A program made the position numbers and the translations under genes. Below the pieces are notes generated by a model. That model was not told the origin of the DNA. It saw nothing but the letters and a program-made list of their open reading frames with translations, and ran no database searches. From NCBI RefSeq assembly GCF_023073415.1, contig NZ_JADPJL010000012.1, positions 1-64,000 of the forward strand: 64,000 nucleotides of DNA, given 5' to 3'. Source of the stretch: Bradyrhizobium sp. 190 (GTDB taxonomy: Bacteria; Pseudomonadota; Alphaproteobacteria; Rhizobiales; Xanthobacteraceae). Shown here piece by piece: positions 17,371 through 23,610 of this stretch (position 1 is the first letter of the stretch; each line of letters starts with the position of its first letter).

Positions 17371-17471
17371 TCGGGGCTTGAAGTGGACGGCGGCCGATTT
17401 ACTGGCACGCTTCGCATGATGGGGCGGATCGTAGGACCATTAAGCCCGCCGACGACCAGCGAAGAACGACG

Positions 17472-17546
17472 TTACAGAGCTTGGGATCGTAAAAGGCTGA
17501 GGTAGGAAGCCTCCTGGTTCGTGGTGATGGAGTATAAATTACACAT
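17472..17546 (-). pseudogene. N-terminal scrap of a second SRAP gene
   Basis: Reads [13 protein letters not shown] exactly as the functional SRAP gene at 4702-5364, then diverges (SYLSLLRSQAL, stop). Only the first 13 codons of a second SRAP copy remain. The scrap overlaps another truncated small gene that ends at 17539, which fits a deletion junction. Confidence 0.7.
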
Positions 17547-17664
17547 TGACGAAGCCGTGGTGGTGGGGTCGTTCCGGGCGTCTAATGGTCTGGTTGGCGA
17601 TCTCCAGCAGCTTGCGGGCGGCTTTCTCCGGATCGACGAAGGGGTGGGGGGCGGCGTATTTCAT
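17539..17664 (-). pseudogene. Truncated small protein (MKYAAP family)
   Basis: 41 residues: MKYAAPHPFVDPEKAARKLLEIAN, then a short unrelated tail (TIRRPERPHHHGFVNV). The first part matches the start of a roughly 90-residue protein I recall from Bradyrhizobium genomes. The rest of it is missing, cut at the point where the SRAP upstream region begins. Confidence 0.45.
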
Positions 17665-17702
17665 CGATTGTCGTACCCATCCTAGCCGGACTGCTTTCCT
17701 GA

Positions 17703-17885
17703 CTACACGAATTGTATTTGCGTATCGCCCGGCGGCCGTAACTGACCGCCGGGCTTTCCAGCGCGGGCCTGCCTCTTCGCACCCTGCCGCACGGCCACTT
17801 CGTCGACTTCTTTAACACAATCCGCCAACAGCGGACGTGCGGTGCAGGTCGGCTTTCCCCATATCGGACATTCGCCTGTAATCAC
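17703..17885 (-). CDS. Small hypothetical protein, possibly a truncated zinc-binding start
   Basis: 60 residues beginning MITGECPIWGKPTC, which resembles the N-terminal cysteine motif of a Bradyrhizobium hypothetical family, then a basic low-complexity stretch. A strong hairpin (17727-17754) lies inside it, which argues against a functional gene. Weak support. Confidence 0.25.
   Translation of the reverse strand: MITGECPIWGKPTCTARPLLADCVKEVDEVAVRQGAKRQARAGKPGGQLRPPGDTQIQFV
17727..17757 (+). terminator. Terminator-like hairpin
   Basis: GCCCGGCGG (17727-17735) and CCGCCGGGC (17746-17754) form a perfect 9-pair stem with a 10-base loop, followed by TTTCC on the plus strand. The T run is short. 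Confidence 0.5.
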
Positions 17886-17927
17886 AGGCCGTCCGGATCG
17901 GGTACGGCGACGGACTTCAATGCGGCC

Positions 17928-19697
17928 TCAACCATTCCAGCCGGCCTTGCGTAAACCCTCGACGAGATGAGCGTGGTCCTTCGGCCGAAACCACGGAGCT
18001 CTCTTGCGGACATACATGTCGAATGCCCCCGGTGCGCGAGAGACGGCCTGCTCCAATGCTCCCTTCGCTTCCGTTGTGCGCCCAAGTTGGCCCAGCGCCG
18101 CCGCGGGCCAGCGGTAGATCATCGGAAAATCGGGAAACGACCGGATCAGTCGTTTCGCGGCTTCGATCGAAGCCTCGTATTCGCTGCAGAAATATAGTCC
18201 GCACGCAACGTGCAACAAACGTACTGCCAGATACGGATCGCGGGGATCGAGCCTGATACATGTTTCGAGAGCCGTGAGCCCTTCCCTTGGCCGTCCCGCG
18301 AAGATCAGCGTCGCGCCTCTGTGGCCATGCGCGATGGCCAGATTGGGACTCATTGAGAGAGCTCGCTCGATCTCGGCCAACGCACCGTCGGCGTCGCCGC
18401 GCGCTTGCAAGGCCCAGCCGAGGCATGAACGGGATTCTGCATCGGCGCCATCGAGCGCGACCGCCCGACGGGTCAAGGCCTCGGCCGAGCGTTGCGCGCT
18501 TGGCAGATCCAGCTTCTGGTAGATCGCGGCCGCTTGCAGCTGATACAAGACGAGCGCGCTGTAGCCGCCGGCGAAGGTCGGGTCGAGATCGATCGCCTGC
18601 TTAAAAAAACTCTCTGCCGTCGCATCGTCGTCTGGGGTAGCTTTGCTCAGATGCCACAGACCGCGCTGATAGGCCGCCCAGGCATCAAGGCTCTCCGGTG
18701 GCTTGCGCATGGCGCGTCGCAGCTCGGCGTCTGCAATGGCGGGAGCCAGGGCGGTCGTCAGCGCTTCGGTGAGTTCGTCCTGCATAGCGAAAATATCGGC
18801 GAGATCGCGGTCGTAGCGCTCGGCCCACACATGGTTGCTGGTTCCCGCCTCTATCAATTGCGCAGTGACGCGGATCCGATTGCCGGCCTTGCGCACGCTA
18901 CCTTCGAGCACATAGCGCACGCCGAGCTCGCGTCCGACCTGTTTCACATCGACCGCTCGACCCTTGTAGGTGAAGGACGAGTTCCGGGCGATGACGAACA
19001 GCGAGGGATAGTGCGATAGTGCCGTGATCACATCCTCGGCGACCCCGTCGGAGACGAACTCTTGCTCGGGGTCGCCGCTCATATTGGTGAATGGCAGCAC
19101 GGCGACGGACGGTTTGTCGGGCAACGCGAGTGCCGGAACCTCAGGTTTGCGCGTCGCGGGCCGCTGACTGGGATCTATGACACGGTAAACGTGGACAGGC
19201 CGGGCGATATTCTTCAGCATTTGTTCGCCCGCGTCCTCGACGTCGAAAGTTACCTTATCGCGCGCGTGACTGAGGACTGTACGTGAGATACATATGCCGC
19301 CGGGCTCGGCCAGCGCCTCAAGTCGTGCCGCGATGTTCACGCCATCGCCATAGAGGTCTCGGCCTTCGATCATCACGTCCCCAAGGTTAATCCCGACGCG
19401 AAACTCAATTCGTTTCTCCTGCGGCACGTCGGCATTGCGTTCGACCATGCCTTGCTGAACCTCGATCGCGCAGCGAACTGCATCCACCACGCTTGGAAAC
19501 TCAATTAGAATTCCATCACCGGTCGTTTTCACGATGCGGCCGCGATGCTGCTTGTTCTTTGGATCGATCAGCTCGCGGCGAAGCAGCTTGAGGCGGGCGA
19601 GCGTGCCCTCTTCGTCCGCACCCATCAACCGGCTATAGCCGGCAATATCGGCGGCGAGAGCAGCGGCGAGCTTGCGTTTGATCTGATCTGAGGCCAT
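17928..19697 (-). CDS. Class III adenylate/guanylate cyclase with TolB-like and TPR domains
   Basis: 589 residues. N-terminal class III cyclase catalytic domain (about 10-180): ALAADIAGYSRLMGADEEG (metal Asp17), VKTTGDGILIEF (metal Asp61), VGINLGDVM and GDGVNIAARLEALAEPG. Then a TolB/FlgO-like domain (about 205-320: SVAVLPFTNMSGDPEQEFVSDGVAEDVITALS...RVTAQLIEAGTSNHVWAERYDRDLADIF) and TPR repeats to the C-terminus. A soluble cAMP-type signalling protein common in rhizobia, which carry dozens. Both metal aspartates are present, so activity is plausible. Substrate (ATP or GTP) not decided. A scrap of a related gene lies at 46285-46403. Confidence 0.9.
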   Translation of the reverse strand: MASDQIKRKLAAALAADIAGYSRLMGADEEGTLARLKLLRRELIDPKNKQHRGRIVKTTGDGILIEFPSVVDAVRCAIEVQQGMVERNADVPQEKRIEFRVGINLGDVMIEGRDLYGDGVNIAARLEALAEPGGICISRTVLSHARDKVTFDVEDAGEQMLKNIARPVHVYRVIDPSQRPATRKPEVPALALPDKPSVAVLPFTNMSGDPEQEFVSDGVAEDVITALSHYPSLFVIARNSSFTYKGRAVDVKQVGRELGVRYVLEGSVRKAGNRIRVTAQLIEAGTSNHVWAERYDRDLADIFAMQDELTEALTTALAPAIADAELRRAMRKPPESLDAWAAYQRGLWHLSKATPDDDATAESFFKQAIDLDPTFAGGYSALVLYQLQAAAIYQKLDLPSAQRSAEALTRRAVALDGADAESRSCLGWALQARGDADGALAEIERALSMSPNLAIAHGHRGATLIFAGRPREGLTALETCIRLDPRDPYLAVRLLHVACGLYFCSEYEASIEAAKRLIRSFPDFPMIYRWPAAALGQLGRTTEAKGALEQAVSRAPGAFDMYVRKRAPWFRPKDHAHLVEGLRKAGWNG

Positions 19698-20280
19698 TGG
19701 GGTCGGTTTCCCCAGTTCCTTATCTACATACTACCACCAAATGCTTTGCCTTTGGGGTCATTCACGGGGGGTGGCGCGCCGTGAGATGGGTTCTGACGTT
19801 CGACCGCGCTGCTCCAACGCGGGGGCCTTAGCACGCCGAAGCATTAAGGGATGAGGCGCCGCGCTCGGCGATCGGCAAGTTCGCACCACTCCGTCGGTCT
19901 GAGCTCGAACACTAAGGCGGCGGGTGAGGGCATGTAACCCGTTGACCTGCCAATCGACGACGACCAGAATTTAGCCGGTCATCAGTCTCAATCAGCCAGA
20001 ACGCTGGTTCTGACGGTGCCACTTCCGCAGGTTGGCCGTGCTGACGAGGTCATCAAGTGCGACCGACACTTCCGGGTTTGGCACAAAACGGACATCAATC
20101 TGGTGATGGTCGATGTCCGCCATCGGGGTAAAGCCGAAATGCGGTAGCGGTGCCGTCGGGCCGCCGAACGTCATTGGCGCGCCGATTGGCACAAACGTTA
20201 GCTGTCTCCCCGCAGCTTTCTGGCGGAATAAGATCACGCTGGTGACGCACCGCTGCCACATGCTGCACATGATCAGGTGG
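19698..20280. other. Intergenic stretch with no supported gene
   Basis: Reading frames here are short and lack start signals. Around 20060-20125 the words AAACGGACATC and GATGTCCGCCATCGGG recall a degenerate intergenic repeat that I associate with Bradyrhizobium; similar words occur near 130, 28390 and 29148. Nothing else is supported. Confidence 0.4.
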
Positions 20281-20381
20281 CGAGATTGCGAGAGCGAGTA
20301 TCGTTGGATTGGCGGATGTACCCAATCTCGGCGGTCCAAGAAGCTCCCGGAGATGATCTCTCCGGGAGCTTCCTCGTTTTT
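20281..20381 (+). ncRNA. Candidate small RNA ending in a strong terminator
   Basis: CGAGATTG (20281-20288) pairs with CAATCTCG (20323-20330), and a perfect terminator stem follows. No coding gene lies upstream on the plus strand for several kilobases, so the terminator needs its own transcript. This would be an RNA of about 100 bases or somewhat longer at the 5' side. No promoter was identified. Confidence 0.4.
20341..20381 (+). terminator. Rho-independent terminator
   Basis: AAGCTCCCGGAGA (20341-20353) and TCTCCGGGAGCTT (20359-20371) form a perfect 13-pair stem with a 5-base loop; TCCTCGTTTTT follows. One of the strongest hairpins in the window. Confidence 0.85.
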
Positions 20382-20414
20382 GGCAACACCTCTTACCGGG
20401 AATTACGCATACAA

Positions 20415-20558
20415 ATGCTACGTATCTTTGTCGCTTCTGTTGCATCGGTGGCGATCACGATTGTGCTGCTCTACGCGACCCACGACGGCGCGCTTGCAAA
20501 ATCTCCGACGCGTTGCGGCTTTTGGACTGAGATGGAGGCAGGGCTGTCCTGTCGCTAA
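20415..20558 (+). CDS. Very small exported protein
   Basis: 47 residues from ATG 20415: a hydrophobic leader (MLRIFVASVASVAITIVLLYATHDGALA) and a short cysteine-containing tail (KSPTRCGFWTEMEAGLSCR). The start was chosen because it opens the signal-like segment. It lies 34 bases after the terminator above. Family not recognised. Confidence 0.4.
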   Translation: MLRIFVASVASVAITIVLLYATHDGALAKSPTRCGFWTEMEAGLSCR

Positions 20559-20643
20559 CCTGTCGAGGTTTGCCTAGGCGGTGTCATGATGGCGTTGTCT
20601 ATTGTGTCGCGGAATGGTGCTGAGGTTGACTCAGACAAACGCG

Positions 20644-20668
20644 CAAACCGACAGCCCATGTCGGTTTG
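20644..20668. repeat. Perfect inverted repeat (hairpin)
   Basis: CAAACCGACA (20644-20653) and TGTCGGTTTG (20659-20668) with a 5-base loop, between two convergent short genes. Probably a bidirectional terminator, although neither side has a T run. Confidence 0.5.
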
Positions 20669-20698
20669 TCGGGGCAGCGGACCTCCTTTGTTGATTTT

Positions 20699-20856
20699 CT
20701 AGGAAGGTCCGAAAGCGCTCAGGAGCCCGACCGCTATGGGGATAATGGCGGCGCAAATCCAAAAACGGGTGCACTGGAGCTTAGGCCGGCAATGAGGATC
20801 CAAACACCAAAGCCGAAGATTCCGAGCGAGATCGCATACGCAACCGCTTTGCCCAT
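20699..20856 (-). pseudogene. Frameshifted copy of a 52-aa two-helix membrane protein
   Basis: Starts MGKAVAYAISLGIFGFGVWILIAGLSSSAPV and ends, one base out of frame, FWICAAIIPIAVGLLSAFGPS. The intact paralogue at 23254-23412 has both parts in one frame. Alignment shows one missing base near 20758 in the GTTTTTGG run, giving a premature stop at 20734. Confidence 0.8.
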
Positions 20857-20965
20857 GCTCGTCCCCAAGACTAGGGATCGATACGGCCCTAAGACTCGGC
20901 ACCAGCTCAAAGGTTCCTGTGCGCGCGCTAAGACGCCCCCTAAGGGGATGGATTTTTAACGCAAA

Positions 20966-21181
20966 TCAGCGGGTCGGCTGGGTGGTATTTCCAGTCTTTG
21001 GCTTTGCGGCTTCCTTCGCCCGCTCGGCCTGCCAGGCATCATATTCCGGCGTTCCGGGTCGTGGCGGCGTGCCCGGCGGCAGTCCGCCCATCCAATGCGG
21101 CATGTCCGCTACATGGGGACCGCTCGCACAGGCCGAGACCAGCAGGCAGAGTGTGCACAGGTTTAGAAATGTCCGGAGCAT
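20966..21181 (-). CDS. Small proline-rich lipoprotein
   Basis: 71 residues from ATG 21181, chosen because it opens a lipoprotein signal (MLRTFLNLCTLCLLVSACASG) with lipobox LVSAC. The mature part is proline/glycine-rich (PHWMGGLPPGTPPRPGTPEYDAWQAERAKEAAKP). Likely anchored in the inner or outer membrane. Function unknown. Confidence 0.7.
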   Translation of the reverse strand: MLRTFLNLCTLCLLVSACASGPHVADMPHWMGGLPPGTPPRPGTPEYDAWQAERAKEAAKPKTGNTTQPTR

Positions 21182-21189
21182 CGTCGGCT

Positions 21190-21266
21190 CCCTAAAGGCC
21201 GCCGCAGACGTCGCTTGCTCGTGCTTCAATCGAGCACGTTTCCCCATGGTGGGGAATTGTTTTTTA
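21190..21266 (+). ncRNA. Candidate small RNA or leader with two hairpins
   Basis: CGTGCT/AGCACG (about 21221-21239) forms one hairpin. TTCCCCA/TGGGGAA (21240-21256) forms a second, directly followed by TTGTTTTTTA, a proper terminator. It lies on the plus strand between a divergent lipoprotein gene and the cold-shock gene; nothing coding upstream reads into it. The 5' end is undefined. Confidence 0.35.
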
Positions 21267-21542
21267 AGGATGGTCGCGGAGCCTGAGAGCTCCCGAAGCG
21301 GTCCCTTGCTGGGATGGTGCTTCATCCGCGATACGGGTCCAAATCACGGCAAGTACCCCGTTTCATAGCATACCCGCCAAAGGTGCGGTGTGTTCATGAT
21401 ACATCTTCTGCAAAAAATCACGATGCGGATATCGAGAACGAAACGGCTCTCGGTTCACACGTGCTGGGGCCGTTTCCCTCTTGCATTCGATAACTGATTG
21501 CCTTGGGATAGAAATCTTACAATGTCTTGGGAGAGAACGAGC

Positions 21543-21746
21543 GTGGCGACAGGTACAGTGAAGTGGTTCAACTCGACTAAGGGCTTTGGATTTATTCAGC
21601 CCGACACAGGCGGCAAGGACGTATTCGTTCACATCTCGGCCGTCGAGAGAGCAGGTCTGAGCAATCTGAATGAGGGCGCGAAGGTGAGCTACGAGGTAGT
21701 AGCAAACCGGGGTAAGGAATCCGCCGAAAACCTCAGGGTAGGTTGA
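21543..21746 (+). CDS. Cold-shock protein, CspA family
   Basis: 67 residues. The RNA-binding cold-shock domain is complete: [19 protein letters not shown] (RNP1 KGFGFI), [10 protein letters not shown] (RNP2 VFVHI) and [12 protein letters not shown]. Start taken at GTG 21543, giving MATGTVKWF as in homologues, with GGGAGAG upstream; ATG 21522 would add seven residues. An RNA chaperone/anti-terminator role is expected for the family. A terminator hairpin follows. Confidence 0.92.
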   Translation: MATGTVKWFNSTKGFGFIQPDTGGKDVFVHISAVERAGLSNLNEGAKVSYEVVANRGKESAENLRVG

Positions 21747-21763
21747 TCGTAGTCATCAAATTG

Positions 21764-21789
21764 GGCCCGCCGGTTCACGCTGGCGGGCC
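21764..21789 (+). terminator. Terminator hairpin after the cold-shock gene
   Basis: GGCCCGCC (21764-21771) and GGCGGGCC (21782-21789) form a perfect GC-rich stem, extendable by two pairs. It lies 18 bases after the csp stop and lacks a T run. Confidence 0.6.
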
Positions 21790-21810
21790 TCTGCTAGGGG
21801 ATATTATCTG

Positions 21811-21945
21811 TCATCGAACACGATGAGACGCGATTGTCCCTGCTCCGATCAACAGTCCAATTGGATAGAACCAATAGTACGGGTTGGCCTCTAGCATCGA
21901 ATGTTTGTCAATCAAATAGAACAGGCCGATCACGCCGAGCGTCAC
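21811..21945 (-). CDS. Small two-helix membrane protein, coupled to the gene upstream
   Basis: 44 residues from GTG 21945: MTLGVIGLFYLIDKHSMLEANPYYWFYPIGLLIGAGTIASHRVR, with two short hydrophobic segments. Its GTG overlaps the stop of the preceding gene as GTGA, a standard arrangement for coupled translation, which is why I accept it despite its size. Function unknown. Confidence 0.5.
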   Translation of the reverse strand: MTLGVIGLFYLIDKHSMLEANPYYWFYPIGLLIGAGTIASHRVR

Positions 21946-22106
21946 GATCGAGCAAGAGCAAGCATTGACAGGGCAGTCTGCTCTTCGGCAAGGCGGCTCT
22001 CGATGAAGTGGCGTTCGACATCCGATAGTCGGGTCTGAAGCAAACGGCGATAGCGCGCGATGTTGTTCTCGTGCGCGCGCCGGCGAGCCAATTTCTCATC
22101 GATCAT
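21942..22106 (-). CDS. Small conserved helical protein
   Basis: 54 residues from ATG 22106 (MIDEKLARRRAHENNIARYRRLLQTRLSDVERHFIESRLAEEQTAL), a charged, all-helical sequence like a family I recall from Bradyrhizobium. The upstream in-frame extension looks non-coding. Coupled by GTGA to the membrane protein gene after it. Confidence 0.6.
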   Translation of the reverse strand: MIDEKLARRRAHENNIARYRRLLQTRLSDVERHFIESRLAEEQTALSMLALARS

Positions 22107-22536
22107 CGTGATCACCCTGACGCTCTTGGGGTCGTGAGATCCAGATTTGCAATATCGGCCGCTAGGAAACCGCAAGGACTGTTTTGGAGGCGGCACGCAC
22201 TGACACAGAACAAGCCGCCCGGGCGATCACCGGACGGCCCATTCCGCGACTGCTGGCACGGAGCCAGTTCCATCGCACTCTCATCTGGGCGGGGCCGTCG
22301 TCGCTGGGAGAGCGGAGCAACGGCCCCTTATCGCGCGATACGCATAGTCGGGTTTAATGCGCGCCGGCCAAAACCGCACGACTATCGAAATGCTAAAACT
22401 AAAAATGCCCGTGGCAATTGCAATTTCGAACTAGCCCCTGAGGGCGTCGTGGCGCAGTCCTGTCTTGCGGCGTACTTCATCAGTCCAGATCACGATCTCG
22501 AACCCTTGATGAAGGGAGCCGCGTGTCCGGTCCGGT
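22107..22536. other. Intergenic stretch with no supported gene
   Basis: Only reading frames without start signals or recognisable sequence were found. It separates two minus-strand small operons. Confidence 0.4.
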
Positions 22537-22683
22537 TCATTCCAGAACCTCATACTCAAACGCCACACCTTCGGGATCGTTCTCCTCGAACCATTTTTCC
22601 GCGTCGTCCGTGGTGGCGAAGACCTTGATGTGGTCGGCATCACCAACCTGCTTGCTGGTGTTGACATAGACAAAAACGGTCAT
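22537..22683 (-). CDS. Small conserved acidic protein
   Basis: 48 residues: MTVFVYVNTSKQVGDADHIKVFATTDDAEKWFEENDPEGVAFEYEVLE. The strand-helix pattern (VFVYVNTSK...VKVFAT...AEKWFEEND...AFEYEV) looks like a small alpha/beta fold known from rhizobia. ATG overlaps the preceding stop by ATGA, so it is coupled to the paralogue gene upstream. Function unknown. Confidence 0.7.
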   Translation of the reverse strand: MTVFVYVNTSKQVGDADHIKVFATTDDAEKWFEENDPEGVAFEYEVLE

Positions 22684-22985
22684 TGGTCTCTCTTCAGCTT
22701 GCGCTTGCCCCAATGAGGATCCTTGCGATCGGGATTGAAGACCCGTTCGACGCGACGGTTCAACGCTCGCATGACGCCGATCCGGGCCAGCATCGTCGGA
22801 CCGCCGCTCTCTGCAACGAGGATCAGCGCCTCCATGGCAGCCTGCCATTCCGGCGCGGAGTGCTCGGCCTTCGATAGTTTCGCGATGTAGCTGGCGGGAT
22901 CCCTCAAGGTGAGGAGCCGCCGACCATCCGGAAGCGGTATTGGATCCTCAAAGCGCAGGGACCAGGACACAATGCAACTCCGCAA
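22680..22985 (-). CDS. Conserved hypothetical protein, paralogue of 4409-4705
   Basis: 101 residues sharing the FEDPI.LPDGR.LLTLRD pattern, the EWQ.A.EAL motif and the identical [10 protein letters not shown] tail with the gene at 4409-4705. Here the partner is a 48-residue gene downstream (ATGA overlap) rather than SRAP upstream, so the family moves between small operons. Function unknown. Confidence 0.75.
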   Translation of the reverse strand: MRSCIVSWSLRFEDPIPLPDGRRLLTLRDPASYIAKLSKAEHSAPEWQAAMEALILVAESGGPTMLARIGVMRALNRRVERVFNPDRKDPHWGKRKLKRDQ

Positions 22986-23253
22986 CGAACTCGCAAACGG
23001 CCCCGGCGCTTACAGAGCTGAGCGCCAGGACCGCCAACCCTAGTGGCAGGTTTTCCTCCGGCTGCTGGGGGGCTTAGGGGCAGAAGTGCCGGAGGCAAGG
23101 AATCGACTCTTGGGACAACTCATCGTTCCGTGGCGCCGGGAAAAATATGCAAACTGCGGCGCAGGCTGTAGCGGGGGTGGCTCGTTCCAGGCGGCTAGTG
23201 GCATTGCAAGCCGGCTCTGCATCTGCCGGCGCAAATCGACGGGATTTGATTTT

Positions 23254-23412
23254 CTAAGTTGGACCGAACGCGCTCAGGAGCCCGACCGCTATGGGGATGA
23301 GGGCGAGGCAAATCCATAAAGCGGGTACGCTGGAGCTTAGGCCGGCAATGAGGATCCAAACACCAAAGCCGACGAGTCCAACCGAGATCGCATAAGCAGC
23401 CGCTTTTTGCAT
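23254..23412 (-). CDS. Two-helix membrane protein, 52 aa (intact paralogue)
   Basis: MQKAAAYAISVGLVGFGVWILIAGLS, then SVPALWICLALIPIAVGLLSAFGPT: two membrane helices joined by a short loop. It is the intact counterpart of the frameshifted copy at 20699-20856. The two DNA segments are visibly alike over about 220 bases, including the bases upstream of the start. Function unknown. Confidence 0.7.
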   Translation of the reverse strand: MQKAAAYAISVGLVGFGVWILIAGLSSSVPALWICLALIPIAVGLLSAFGPT

Positions 23413-23610
23413 GCTCGATCCAAAAGCGCTGGGATCGATACGGCCTTAAGACTCGCGATCGGCGCAAAGGTTCCGGTATGAGCACGGCCGCCGCCCCGAC
23501 GGCCCCCAAGGAGGAAGTCCGGGTTTGACCCCAAACCGGTCATCGGCATTCCCTAGACAGACAGTCTCCCCTGGGGGATCATGCAGCGGTCGCCACAAGA
23601 GGGGCGCCCC

